Below, one piece after another: positions 24,991 to 33,459 of a DNA stretch of 63,605 nt (the stretch's first letter is position 1; each line of letters opens with the position of its first letter). The notes under the pieces were generated by a model. That model saw only the letters and a list, made by a program, of their open reading frames with translations, searched no databases and was not told the origin of the DNA. The translations under genes and the position numbers were made by a program. The DNA is from Clostridia bacterium (GTDB lineage Bacteria > Bacillota > Clostridia > Oscillospirales > CAG-272): positions 1 through 63,605 of the forward strand of contig JAGATD010000007.1 of the NCBI GenBank assembly GCA_017621415.1, written 5' to 3'.

Positions 24991-26248
24991 TAGCGAATAC
25001 CTCCTCCAAAGTCTTGAACAGGTCCGGCTCTGGGAGCGCACCAAATACACCCATGCGATATCTATCTATCAAATCACTTACTCCCCTTACACCGTCTTTT
25101 TCGGATGTGAATTCTGTTAAGGAGTACAGATATGCATTATCTCTGTCTTTATGGGCAAACCAAATTTGGTCTTTTCTGAACAGGTTTTGGCAATCCAGCA
25201 AGGAAACATCATGCACCGTACAAATCAACTGTGCTTCTGCATTCAGTTCATTATTGAAGAGTGCAACAATTGCTCGGGTAAGTTTAAAGTGCAAACTGTT
25301 ATCAAGCTCATCTATTACCAATATCTTGCCATTTTCAAGTGCATCAATTACATAACTTGCAATTGCTGCAATCTTCTTGGTTCCGGTCGAATCAAATATA
25401 ATACTCGGTACAATTTTTCCCTTATATACAGATGCTAAATGAAGCATTTCCATAATAGGTGCCGCTACATTCAATGCATTCTCCTGAGGCTTTACATTTT
25501 CTTCAGGCAGATCAATCCTAACCTTTAATTCATCATCGCTCAGGTATTTGTAATCGTCCATTGACAAATCGGCATTCAGAATGAAGTTTACTATCTTGGT
25601 TTTCTTCTCATCTGACATTTTCAGCATATCAATCGTTTTCTTAAGAGGAATATTATTCATGTCAATAATATCAATCTTTTCTGCAAATCCAACGATAATC
25701 TGTTTTGCTTTTTCAAGCATTTCAAAATGTTCGACATCAATCAAATGAATCAATATATTGTTTTTGGACGCGACTTTCATTACAGTAACTAATTCGCTGT
25801 TTTCGCACTTATATACTTGGTCCACAGTATCTTTGATAAACCATGTAGTTTCTTTTCTGTTCTTATGAACATCATACGATACTTCAGCAAATCGCTCATA
25901 CACATATTCATTCGTTTGAGCGTTATATTTTACTTCGAACAAATACTCCGTTTTTTCCGAGAGAAATACAACTTCAAATTCTGCAATAGGATTGTCGCTG
26001 AACAAATTACTATTCATCCTTATTCCTGAGCGATTCAGCATCATATCTCTAATCGCTGCCAAACATCTAATGAAATTAGTTTTTCCGGCATTATTAGGAC
26101 CAATCAACATCGCAGTTTTCAAAACATGTATTTGTCCAAAGGATGTCAAGTTGCTCTTGAATCGTTTGTGATGCATATTAGCGCGCATCGAAAATTCTAC
26201 TTCATTGTTGTAAATAAAACAATTGTTTAATTTCAAAGAGATCAACAT
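24983..26248 (-). CDS. RloA-like AAA ATPase (AbiL-like)
   Basis: A 421-residue AAA-type ATPase of the ABC/SMC-like class. Walker A LIGPNNAGKTNFIRC lies near residue 52. The ABC-like signature region is weak, Walker B ILVIDELDNSLH lies near residue 310, and a histidine switch follows in ICTVHDVSLLD. The N-terminus MLISLKLNNCFIYNNEVEFSM is typical of RloA/AbiL ATPases. It forms a two-gene operon with the RloB-like gene and is likely an abortive-infection sensor/effector pair. Starts at ATG 26248 with AGAGAGG upstream. Confidence 0.8.
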   Translation of the reverse strand: MLISLKLNNCFIYNNEVEFSMRANMHHKRFKSNLTSFGQIHVLKTAMLIGPNNAGKTNFIRCLAAIRDMMLNRSGIRMNSNLFSDNPIAEFEVVFLSEKTEYLFEVKYNAQTNEYVYERFAEVSYDVHKNRKETTWFIKDTVDQVYKCENSELVTVMKVASKNNILIHLIDVEHFEMLEKAKQIIVGFAEKIDIIDMNNIPLKKTIDMLKMSDEKKTKIVNFILNADLSMDDYKYLSDDELKVRIDLPEENVKPQENALNVAAPIMEMLHLASVYKGKIVPSIIFDSTGTKKIAAIASYVIDALENGKILVIDELDNSLHFKLTRAIVALFNNELNAEAQLICTVHDVSLLDCQNLFRKDQIWFAHKDRDNAYLYSLTEFTSEKDGVRGVSDLIDRYRMGVFGALPEPDLFKTLEEVFANG

Positions 26249-26496
26249 AACTCTTTACCTCTCTTTCTTCACTAACATTATACACCAAAAATATTTTTTA
26301 TGCAATAGTTTTTCACAAAAAATATAATTTTAACAATTTATACATGTTTTTTATGTTTTCGGATCATATTTATCATCTTTACTTAGTTTTTTAAATCAAC
26401 TTATTAGTATCCCCACAAATAAGCATTACACAAGAATTGGAGCGATTCTTTATTTACCGCTCCATTTCTTTGCTTACTGCATATCAATTTCTGATT

Positions 26497-27942
26497 TCAC
26501 CTAATCCCAAACTCCGCTTTCATTTCCTTAATCAGCTCCTCAAGCTTTTTCTCACACTCTTCCTCGCTATCAGCATAGATGTTTCGTGCAATGCGCTTAC
26601 CATTGACCGTCGGCGTATATCTCCCTTCCCACACGTTTTTGCTGACCTGGTGGACAGACCCTGTTCCGCGCTTGCGATACTTGGGCTGGTAGGGCTTAAA
26701 TTCCACCGTTTTAGGCTTATTCGTGTTGTTCGTGAGTTCTTGTGCCTCACCGTTTTCATCGCCACACGAAGCGTCAGAAGCGGTCACATCTGCGCCGAGA
26801 ACTGTGCCTATCGCCTCGTCGATCTTCTTGGCTGCATCTCGCTTCATCTGTTCAGAGCTATGCGCATACACGTTGAGTGTGGTCTCCACGCTTTCGTGCC
26901 CTATCGTGCTCGCCAAGGTCTTGACATCCATGCCGTAGTGGAATGCGTTGGACGCGAAGGTATGACGCATGGCATGAAACGGTACGTGTTCGCACCCAGC
27001 TCGCTTAAGAATCCTGGCGAGAGCCTTTCTGCATGCGGACGGATCTCTCGGCACATCCTCTTTCTTCACAGGTGATGGAAACAGCCATATCGAGTTGACC
27101 GTTTTCTTATACTCTGTAAGCATTTCGAGCACGGGCGGAGAGAGGATAATGCTTCGTTCAGAAGCCTTGGTCTTGGGCGGCTCTATCTTTAATTCGCCCT
27201 TTACATACCGCACCTGCTTGGTGACCGAGAGCGTCCTGGTTTCGAAGTCTATGTCCTTCCATTGCAGACCGACCACCTCACCACGGCGCAATCCTGTGGC
27301 AAGGTCAAGCATAAACATCTCGTAGAATCCTTCGATCTGCGCTTGGAACAGAAGCTTTTGCATCGCTTCGGGCGTGAGTATTTTGACCTCCTCGGATTTC
27401 TTTGGCGGCAGTTTGCACCCTATGGCAGGATTCTGACGGATGAGCTTTTCAGCGACCGCCTTATCCAACGCCGCTCGGCAATGGGCGTGGATGCTTCGAA
27501 TCACCGAATTCGCCAGTCCGGGGCCGTAGATATCCCTTCGGACGAGTCTGCCGTTGGCTTTGATCTGTGCGTAGAATTTCTCCAGGAGTCCCGTGGTGAT
27601 CTGATTCAGCGGATGGTGTCCGATTTTTGGAATGATCTGTTTGTAGATACGTTGCTCGTAAGTGGCTTGCGTAGATTCCTTCAACGTGTTCTTACAGTAG
27701 GTCTGATACCAGAAATCCATCCACTCGCCAAACGGCATGGTTGGGGAGCATTTCTTTGTGCCCGCGCCGATCTCAGCCTTGAGCTTTTCAAGCTTTTCAA
27801 GGCATTTTGCTTTTGATACAGAGGTCACGTTTTTGGTCTTGGGCATGCCCTTTTCATCGTAGCTGACTACGACGCGAGCCTCCCAACGACCATCCTTGCG
27901 CTTGGTTAACGTTCCTTCGCCCGCTTTTCTACGTTTTGCCAT
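26497..27942 (-). CDS. Tyrosine integrase with duplicated arm-binding domain
   Basis: A 481-residue phage-type integrase. The N-terminal AP2-like arm-binding domain (GTLTKRKDGRWEARV) is followed by a SAM-like core and a catalytic domain with TGLRRGE (Arg ~219), HAMRH (His/Arg ~323-326) and the nucleophile Tyr ~359 in TTLNVYAH. After a ~45-residue linker a second AP2-like unit (GTGSVHQVSKNVWEGRY, about 425-481) repeats the N-terminal domain. It overlaps the upstream integrase by 37 bp. Base composition is richer in G+C than the flanks. Confidence 0.9.
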   Translation of the reverse strand: MAKRRKAGEGTLTKRKDGRWEARVVVSYDEKGMPKTKNVTSVSKAKCLEKLEKLKAEIGAGTKKCSPTMPFGEWMDFWYQTYCKNTLKESTQATYEQRIYKQIIPKIGHHPLNQITTGLLEKFYAQIKANGRLVRRDIYGPGLANSVIRSIHAHCRAALDKAVAEKLIRQNPAIGCKLPPKKSEEVKILTPEAMQKLLFQAQIEGFYEMFMLDLATGLRRGEVVGLQWKDIDFETRTLSVTKQVRYVKGELKIEPPKTKASERSIILSPPVLEMLTEYKKTVNSIWLFPSPVKKEDVPRDPSACRKALARILKRAGCEHVPFHAMRHTFASNAFHYGMDVKTLASTIGHESVETTLNVYAHSSEQMKRDAAKKIDEAIGTVLGADVTASDASCGDENGEAQELTNNTNKPKTVEFKPYQPKYRKRGTGSVHQVSKNVWEGRYTPTVNGKRIARNIYADSEEECEKKLEELIKEMKAEFGIR

Positions 27943-29102
27943 GGCTTCAACTCCTTTCCGAGGATGTCTGTAATATAATTCGTGACGATGTTCGCCGCAT
28001 TCTTCTGCATATCGCTCGTCACGTGCGCGTAATGGTCGAGCGTGAAGCTCGCCTTACTGTGTCCAACGATCTCAGACAAGGTCTTGGGAGCAATACCCGA
28101 ATTTGCGGCGTGTGATGTGAACGTATGGCGCAGGTCGTGCAATCGAATATCGGGAAGGTCACCCTTTTTGAGGATTGCCTTGAGTTGACGATAGGCTTTG
28201 CTCGGATCCAACGGAAGCTCCGGCTTGAGCAGATTCGGGAAGATCCACTCGCTGAAGGACTTCTTTTTCCGCTCTACAAGGAGCCGCCATAAGCTATCGG
28301 GCAGGTAGATGGTTCGCTTACCATCCTCGGTCTTGGTCTCGCCGATAACGAGCTCCTTATGCACGAAATCCACCGAGCGAACTACACGAAGCGTTCGGTC
28401 ATCTTCATCGAAGTCTTCCCATCGCACACCGCATATCTCACCTGCTCGCATGCCTGTGAGGATCTCGGTGTAGAAGAAATCATACCACGCCTCATCATTT
28501 TCGATCAGCTTCATGAAGGTTTCGAGCTGGTCCTTGGTCAGCACCTGCTTTTCCTTACGATGGATCTTCGGAGGTGAAGTACCATCCGCAGGATTTTTCG
28601 GGATGAGTCCTTCACGCACAGCACTCTCAAGGGCTTCACGCAATATCACATGGATGCCTCGCACCGTGGCAGGCGCAAGACCGTTTCCCTTTCCGTTATC
28701 CTTCATGCGACCCGATTCCAATAGGCGATTGTAGAGCTTTTGCAAATCTGATGTCTTCAGCTGCGTGAGCTTTTTCGATCCGAGATGTGGGAGGATATGA
28801 TTGCGGATATCGGTGCTGTATCCCATGTACGTGCTCGGACGCAGGAGCGGCTTCTTGTATTCTTCCATCCATCTTTCAAGCCATTCTCCGAGCGTGATGG
28901 AGCTGTCCTCTGTCAGTTCCACCCCTGCGTACTGCTCTTTCAGCTGATGAAGCTTGGGCATGAGCTCACTTTGCTTTTCAGCAAAGACTGCACGATATAT
29001 CGGGCTGCCGTCTTTTTTATGACCTGCCACGATGCGCCCTTCCCATCTGCCGTCTTCTCTTTTTCGAACGAGTCCGTCACCATTGGGACGTCTTTTTGCC
29101 AT
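27906..29102 (-). CDS. Tyrosine integrase, upstream partner
   Basis: A 398-residue integrase. Arm-binding N-terminus (GLVRKREDGRWEGRI), core SAM-like domain, and catalytic motifs TGMRAGE, HDLRH and a Tyr in FTLDHYAHV. ATG 29102 has AAAGGAGAG upstream and is taken as the start. The same frame is open further up and is fused to the remnant of an ssDNA-binding gene, which could also yield a 474-residue product. The two overlapping integrases probably work together on one mobile element. Confidence 0.9.
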   Translation of the reverse strand: MAKRRPNGDGLVRKREDGRWEGRIVAGHKKDGSPIYRAVFAEKQSELMPKLHQLKEQYAGVELTEDSSITLGEWLERWMEEYKKPLLRPSTYMGYSTDIRNHILPHLGSKKLTQLKTSDLQKLYNRLLESGRMKDNGKGNGLAPATVRGIHVILREALESAVREGLIPKNPADGTSPPKIHRKEKQVLTKDQLETFMKLIENDEAWYDFFYTEILTGMRAGEICGVRWEDFDEDDRTLRVVRSVDFVHKELVIGETKTEDGKRTIYLPDSLWRLLVERKKKSFSEWIFPNLLKPELPLDPSKAYRQLKAILKKGDLPDIRLHDLRHTFTSHAANSGIAPKTLSEIVGHSKASFTLDHYAHVTSDMQKNAANIVTNYITDILGKELKPWQNVEKRAKER

Positions 29103-29330
29103 ATAGCACTCTCCTTTCTCTGTTTTTTCAAGACAAACAACGAGTTCGCACGCCATAGCGTTACCAAACACGATATCGAGTACGGTGTAACCGCCCTTAT
29201 CGGGGGGCATTACCGACGCCTTAACGTGCTTGCCACGAATCTCTCCCTGAATGAAGTAGGAGAAATAGGTGTTGCCGTTCTTCTCAAAAGTTTCTCTCTC
29301 AACGAGAATCATTACATCGTTCTTTGCCAT
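29103..29330 (-). pseudogene. Truncated ssDNA-binding gene of element B, interrupted by the integrase
   Basis: The first ~70 codons match the element A gene at 14074-14421 (VERETFEKNGNTYFSYFIQG, GYTVLDIVFG, then MACELVV against MAAELVI) and then run in frame into integrase sequence. The 3' half of the gene was not found in the window. The break point, after about codon 68, marks where the tyrosine-integrase insertion joined element B. Confidence 0.7.
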
Positions 29331-29378
29331 TGTCTTTTAGTCTCCTTTCTTTAAGTTTTATTACGTTAGTTGAAGCAA

Positions 29379-29666
29379 TTACTTACTGCCCTTCTGCTGA
29401 GAAATAGCTCTTGCTTCTGCCTTAGACTTGCCCTCACCGATAGCCTTCTTATACTTGTAAAGGCCTGCGTGGTCGGTCTGGCACTGAAGATAGCCGGAAC
29501 GCATACCTGCCTCGAAATCGGTCAGGGGCTGATCCTTCTTTGGACCTCTTGCATGAAGCTTCATCTTACGCTCTTCTGCGTAATTCTTAGCACGCTTGGT
29601 AGGTACAGCCCATCTACGAGGATTGTACTTGCTACCGCCCTGTGCATTTGCATTGGCTTTTGCCAT
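29379..29666 (-). CDS. Small basic protein, first gene of element B late operon
   Basis: A 95-residue relative of the protein at 14450-14734, with conserved blocks (RRWAVPTKRA, GMRSGYLQ, DHAGLYKYKKAIGEGKSKAEA). It is intact although the rest of the late operon is gone. An AGGAGG site precedes the ATG. Retention may mean that it has a function of its own. Confidence 0.7.
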   Translation of the reverse strand: MAKANANAQGGSKYNPRRWAVPTKRAKNYAEERKMKLHARGPKKDQPLTDFEAGMRSGYLQCQTDHAGLYKYKKAIGEGKSKAEARAISQQKGSK

Positions 29667-29930
29667 TCAAAATCCCTCCTTCTTATTTGGATTGTGTTGT
29701 GCCTAATTAGGCTATTAAGTTGTTACGCAATCTCGCTAAGTGTTAAACATTTTGTTCGCCGTTCTGCTTCCCAAACGGTGGCCACCTTTTTGCAAATTCA
29801 GAAATGCGAGAATCCTCATTCCCTTGCGTCGATTGCATAAACAGTATACCGCTTTTAGAGGGCAAAAAACAGAATTCTAACTGCCCTCTTTTGACTACTT
29901 TGTGGACACTTTAAACATCTGATTTACAAG
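29667..29930 (-). promoter_or_regulatory. Late promoter and leader of element B
   Basis: Counterpart of 14735-15010. On the minus strand AAAGTGTCC (29912-29904), AGTAGTCAAAAG, and a -10 TATACT ahead of a leader with the same GGTGGCCACC palindrome (29777-29786) and a hairpin GCCT/AGGC (29702-29713). The hairpin arm changed from GCCC/GGGC in A to GCCT/AGGC in B, a compensated change. The gap 29931-30103 shows nothing further. Confidence 0.55.
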
Positions 29931-30103
29931 CTTCTTCCCTCTTTATTTACTCTTTTGCTTCTAACCGTTACTAACTGTTACAAAGACTTACCAAAAGAAA
30001 GAGGAGAGCCTTGAAAGCTCTCCTATAGCAGTTAATGATTATTATTTTATTCGTTAATATTTACCCATACTTAACGGTATCTGCTTTTTAAAAATTATAT
30101 AAA

Positions 30104-30622
30104 TCAGGCGAAGTACCACTTACCATTCTCGATTACAACTATATCTTCACTAAGCAATAACTTCACGTTTATATAAGGTACATTATCTTCGTCAAATATT
30201 ACTCTTATTTGATATTCAAGATTATCAGAATCCCAATAAGAGATAATGTCGTGGTGATAGCACTTAGGATCGTCAATTATACAAGCATCAGCTACAACTC
30301 TATATCCTTCTTCGCCACCTGCGTCACGCTCATCATAATGAATTCTTGCACCGTAGGTTTCTTCATTGGCCTCTGCAAAAGGCTCGATACCATTTACGGT
30401 ACAAGCGGCAAGCTCGTCTAGCATTTTTACGAACTTAATTATTTCTACGTTAATCATCTTATCTCTCCTTATAGCAGTAAATATCATTTGGAAAACATAC
30501 TCAGGTGGATTAGCAATCCCTTGTTCCCAATTTCTTAAAGTTCCAACCGGAATACCGAAATGTTCTGCAAACTGTCTCTGCGACATCTTGACAACACTCC
30601 GCAATTCACTAATCTTCATCAT
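30104..30622 (-). CDS. XRE-type helix-turn-helix regulator
   Basis: A 172-residue protein. The N-terminal helix-turn-helix (MSQRQFAEHFGIPVGTLRNWEQG) is typical of XRE regulators; the C-terminal ~110 acidic residues are not recognised. It lies downstream of a TTGACG-17-TATAAT promoter overlapped by two TACGCAA/TGTGTA operator copies, so autorepression is likely. Not present in element A. It may be an antitoxin-like or immunity regulator. Confidence 0.75.
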   Translation of the reverse strand: MMKISELRSVVKMSQRQFAEHFGIPVGTLRNWEQGIANPPEYVFQMIFTAIRRDKMINVEIIKFVKMLDELAACTVNGIEPFAEANEETYGARIHYDERDAGGEEGYRVVADACIIDDPKCYHHDIISYWDSDNLEYQIRVIFDEDNVPYINVKLLLSEDIVVIENGKWYFA

Positions 30623-30650
30623 ATTACACCTCTAAACAGTTGCATTATCA

Positions 30651-30705
30651 GTACGCAAATTGTGTACTGTATTTATATTATACACAGATTGCGTACACTC
30701 GTCAA
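30651..30705 (-). promoter_or_regulatory. Promoter and twin operators of the XRE gene
   Basis: -35 TTGACG (30705-30700), 17-bp spacer, -10 TATAAT (30682-30677). GTACGCAAATTGTGTA (30651-30666) lies downstream of -10, and the related TACACAGATTGCGTAC (30681-30696), in inverse sense, overlaps the spacer. A classic autoregulated layout. Confidence 0.65.
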
Positions 30706-30755
30706 TAGATATTTATATTTTTTTGAAAAAATGAAAAAAATTTGATACACTATAG

Positions 30756-30810
30756 AAAAAGCACCACCTTCCGACTCCTTATAGGGTAGGAAAATAGTGC
30801 TTCTTTTTAG
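30756..30810 (-). terminator. Terminator of the Fic gene
   Basis: AAGCAC..CC arms (30759-30772 with 30789-30802) form a stem followed by TTTTT on the minus strand, 24 bp after the fic stop. Confidence 0.6.
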
Positions 30811-30833
30811 TCATATAGAGTTTTTGGTATGCC

Positions 30834-31955
30834 TTACGTTCCTTTCTTAAGAACTCTTAAATATGCTGAATAAGCATAGGTTTTACCTTCTGTTTTTGAG
30901 AGAATACCGAGAGATACAAGATTCTTAATTGCCAGAGCTGTTGTATTGTAAGTTAAATCAAGAGCTTGGGCTGTTTTAACCGTATCTATTATTGGATTTT
31001 CCTCAATGTATTCAAAGAGTCTCGTTGCGTTTGCTCTAGATCTGCCAAGAGTTTGAATCTTTGCATAATTACCTTGATGTAGCCTATGCAATTCATTTAT
31101 AGTTGCGATTGCATCTTCTGCGGACTCAGCTACAGCTCTTAAGAAGAACTTAATCCACTGCTCATAATTTCCTTTTAATCTTACCTCGCTCATTCTGTCG
31201 TAGTATTCTACCCTATTAGCTTTGAGGAAGTAAGATATATACAGAGCCGGAGAGGAAAGGACTTTCTTATCCATTAAAAAGAGTGTTATCAAAAGCCTAC
31301 CTACTCTGCCGTTTCCGTCAAGGAACGGGTGAATAGATTCAAACTGATAATGGATAAGTGCAGCTTGGATAAGTCTATCTAAGCTATCCTCACTATTCAT
31401 ATATTTCTCAAGTTCGGACATACACTCAATCATATCTGTAGTATTCGGCGGGATATATCTTGCATTCTTGAGTGTGCTACCAGCTCCGCCTATCCAATTC
31501 TGTGAAGACCTGAATTCTCCCGGTGATTTATCTGCTCCTCTTACGCTATACATAAGAACTGCGTGCGTTTCACGGATAAGCCTATTACATAGCGGAAGAG
31601 TTTTTAATCTTTCTACCGCATAGTCGGTTGCTTTAATATAATTTACAACGTCAGATAAATCTCTATTTGCATTTTGGTCTATTGTAGGATCAAGAACGTC
31701 TTCAAGCGTTGCCTGTGTTCCTTCTATTTGAGAGGACATAAGAGCTTCTTTTCTGACATACATTGACGTGAACAGCTTTATACTTGGAATATGCGCCGTA
31801 ATACTTTCAAGAGCGTAAATCTGCTTATTGGCTTCTACGAGCAAAGAAACCATTTCTTCGTCCATCTCTATTTCCGGAGGTAAGGCTGCGGGAACGAAAG
31901 ATTTATATTCCATATCTCCCGAAAGATTTGATACATAATTTCCGGATTTATTCAT
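30834..31955 (-). CDS. Fic-domain AMP transferase-like protein
   Basis: A 373-residue Fic protein. The active-site motif HPFLDGNGRVGR is intact near residue 212. The N-terminal region has SSQIEGT near residue 77, matching the inhibitory [S/T]xxxE[G/N] motif of class II Fic proteins. A C-terminal winged helix follows (about 300-370). Fic enzymes transfer AMP to target proteins and are held inactive by the inhibitory helix. It has its own consensus promoter and no separate antitoxin gene. It is in element B only. Confidence 0.88.
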   Translation of the reverse strand: MNKSGNYVSNLSGDMEYKSFVPAALPPEIEMDEEMVSLLVEANKQIYALESITAHIPSIKLFTSMYVRKEALMSSQIEGTQATLEDVLDPTIDQNANRDLSDVVNYIKATDYAVERLKTLPLCNRLIRETHAVLMYSVRGADKSPGEFRSSQNWIGGAGSTLKNARYIPPNTTDMIECMSELEKYMNSEDSLDRLIQAALIHYQFESIHPFLDGNGRVGRLLITLFLMDKKVLSSPALYISYFLKANRVEYYDRMSEVRLKGNYEQWIKFFLRAVAESAEDAIATINELHRLHQGNYAKIQTLGRSRANATRLFEYIEENPIIDTVKTAQALDLTYNTTALAIKNLVSLGILSKTEGKTYAYSAYLRVLKKGT

Positions 31956-31987
31956 CTATATTCCTCCTAACTGAAATTTATACTACT

Positions 31988-32115
31988 ATTATACGCCAGT
32001 TTTTTCATTTTGTCAATCTAAAATGAAATTTTCTTAATTTTAACAAGATGTTTTTTTCATTTTAATTGATTATGATGAAAATTTACAATGTATTCCGGTT
32101 CTCTTTTTTCATTTT
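31988..32115 (-). promoter_or_regulatory. Consensus promoter of fic with three evenly spaced 12-bp repeats
   Basis: -35 TTGACA (32016-32011), 17-bp spacer, -10 TATAAT (31993-31988). The 12-mer TTTTTTCATTTT (plus strand) occurs at 32000-32011, 32052-32063 and 32104-32115, exactly 52 bp apart; the first lies in the spacer. Likely operators for one regulator, possibly the winged helix of Fic itself. The remaining 32116-32192 is AT-rich with no gene. Confidence 0.6.
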
Positions 32116-32192
32116 GATAATTCGTACATTCTCTCCTGCTATATATAACCCATACTCTAAAGTTTCAACTATATAAATAGTTTTATGCGAAC

Positions 32193-32250
32193 AGAAGAAG
32201 CGCCACTTTCCTCGTCCGAAATGGGTGAGAAAGTGGTGCTTCTTTTTTAC
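32193..32250. terminator. Bidirectional terminator-like hairpin
   Basis: AGAAGAAGCGCCACTTTC pairs with GAAAGTGGTGCTTCTTTTTT with one G-U; the T-run is on the plus strand. It lies just beyond the stop of the minus-strand zinc-finger gene at 32279. Confidence 0.55.
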
Positions 32251-32278
32251 TGAATTTTTTCACTGAATCGAAATTCAG

Positions 32279-32467
32279 TTAAACTTCTACGAGTTCGTCC
32301 TCGGTGAGATATGCAGACTCACCTTCGACGATATCAAAGTCAATCTCTTCTGCAGGGGTAGACTTAGAATATACCTCAAAGGTTATATCACAATTCTTAC
32401 ACTCAAAGAGGTTGTCTTGAATATGCTCGTGATGCTTGAGTTCTTCACCGCAATATATACAATACAT
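32279..32467 (-). CDS. Small zinc-finger protein
   Basis: A 62-residue protein. CIYCGE and CKNCD knuckles near the N-terminus and an acidic C-terminal half (EEIDFDIVEGESAYL). It follows the conserved two-gene unit of element B by 18 bp and has no counterpart in A. Function unknown. Confidence 0.65.
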   Translation of the reverse strand: MYCIYCGEELKHHEHIQDNLFECKNCDITFEVYSKSTPAEEIDFDIVEGESAYLTEDELVEV

Positions 32468-32485
32468 TTTGTCTCTCCTTTCCTT

Positions 32486-32734
32486 TTAATCGATATACGT
32501 GCGTGTATACATAGTTGAGGGAAGACGCTTACCGTCAATGTTCACTTTATCTTGGAAAGCCATATTATAGGCAAGGTCACGCTTCGGAGTTCTTCGGTAG
32601 TAGGTATCTACACTTAACACCTGATTATTTTCCTCGTCGCTTTCGTGGATGCCGATTACCTGCTTTACGATAAAGTGCTTTGTACGATAAACATTATCTG
32701 CGTCCTGCAGAAATGTGGGGATGAATCTTTCCAT
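32486..32734 (-). CDS. Conserved small protein (element B copy)
   Basis: An 82-residue relative of 15139-15384: FLQDADNVYRT, DTYYRRTPKRDLAY and STMYTRTYID are retained. It overlaps the stop of the sigma-like gene upstream. Being kept in a gutted element suggests that it belongs to the control functions rather than the particle. Confidence 0.7.
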   Translation of the reverse strand: MERFIPTFLQDADNVYRTKHFIVKQVIGIHESDEENNQVLSVDTYYRRTPKRDLAYNMAFQDKVNIDGKRLPSTMYTRTYID

Positions 32735-33042
32735 TATGCTGCCTCCTTATTCATAGCATTGAAGAAGAAGTCTACTATCTTCTTATTGGTCTTATAGACG
32801 TAATTGACTGAGTAACCGAGAACTTCTGCCGCTGACTCGTAGGTGCAACACTCTATATAGAGCGAGACGTACATTTCGTAGATTTTCGGCGGCGCGGAGC
32901 ATATTACCTCGTTATATCTTGCAACGGTTTGAAGAATCGCGTTCTTGCCTACGGAATCGAAGGCTTTATCAAACATATCTCTACGAGCGTAATAATATCT
33001 TATATTCTCAAGCTCTCTCTTTATGGTTTCAATGGTTATCAT
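32734..33042 (-). CDS. Sigma region 4-like regulator (element B copy)
   Basis: A 102-residue relative of 15384-15692, with the same start (MITIETIKRELENIRYYYARR) and C-terminal helix-turn-helix-like segment (AAEVLGYSVNYVYKTNKK). It is the likely activator for the B-type promoters; that is inferred. Confidence 0.6.
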   Translation of the reverse strand: MITIETIKRELENIRYYYARRDMFDKAFDSVGKNAILQTVARYNEVICSAPPKIYEMYVSLYIECCTYESAAEVLGYSVNYVYKTNKKIVDFFFNAMNKEAA

Positions 33043-33084
33043 AATAATTTATTCTCCTTTGTTTGTAGTTGAGAGTCACGCCGG

Positions 33085-33248
33085 GAGAACAGAAAAAGCC
33101 TCCACAAACAGTAACTCAAATGTATGTGTTACCGTTCGTAGAGGCTAAATGTTTGCCTTTGGCACGAACCTTATCTATACAGTAGAGATTAAGGATTTAC
33201 CCGAACACTATTGCAGCCCGACCTTAGATTTGCCGTATAGACGTTGAT
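33085..33248 (-). ncRNA. Conserved structured RNA ending in a terminator-like hairpin (copy B)
   Basis: Counterpart of 15735-15905. An 18-bp stem of which the arms start GCCTC and end GAGGC, followed by TTTTT; upstream blocks CTAAGGTCGGGCTG, AAATCCTTAATC and ATAAGGTTCGTG are identical or nearly so in copy A. Located between the zinc-ribbon and sigma-like genes, as in A. Confidence 0.55.
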
Positions 33249-33250
33249 AT

Positions 33251-33436
33251 TTAATTTGCAGTGTTTCTGACGATCTTGATGTGCCTTTCCTTTGCCGAGT
33301 GTTGCTTACTGAACACGGATGCCTTGCAAACGGGGCATTTGCCGGAGTACGTTCCTGCTTTGCACACTTTGACTTTCATATAATTAAGGCACTCAGGACA
33401 CCTCATGGTCTTTTCTGTTTCGACCTGATTTGTCAA
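33251..33436 (-). CDS. Small zinc-ribbon protein (element B copy)
   Basis: A 61-residue protein with CPECLNYMK and CPVCKASVF knuckles and the C-terminus HIKIVRNTAN, identical to copy A there. The start is TTG 33436, eight bases after AGGAGG. Confidence 0.7.
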   Translation of the reverse strand: MTNQVETEKTMRCPECLNYMKVKVCKAGTYSGKCPVCKASVFSKQHSAKERHIKIVRNTAN

Positions 33437-33459
33437 TGACTAAACCTCCTTTTTTCCCT

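Larger units (their letters stand above)
24265..26494. repeat. Imperfect ~34-bp direct repeat flanking the RloA/RloB unit
   Basis: TCC.TTTCTTTG.TTACTGC followed by TCAA.TT.TGA occurs at 24265-24298 and 26461-26494, with about 28 of 34 positions identical. The copies flank the rloAB cassette and the second lies 3 bp from the end of int1. This may be a scar of cassette insertion or a duplicated attachment site. A weak hairpin GGAGCG/CGCTCC is at 26439-26463; the rest of 26249-26460 is AT-rich and empty. Confidence 0.4.

Noticed and set aside
26437..29354. Several plus-strand frames of 70-212 residues opposite the integrases
   Set aside because: Antisense to catalytic integrase domains; no starts in good context.
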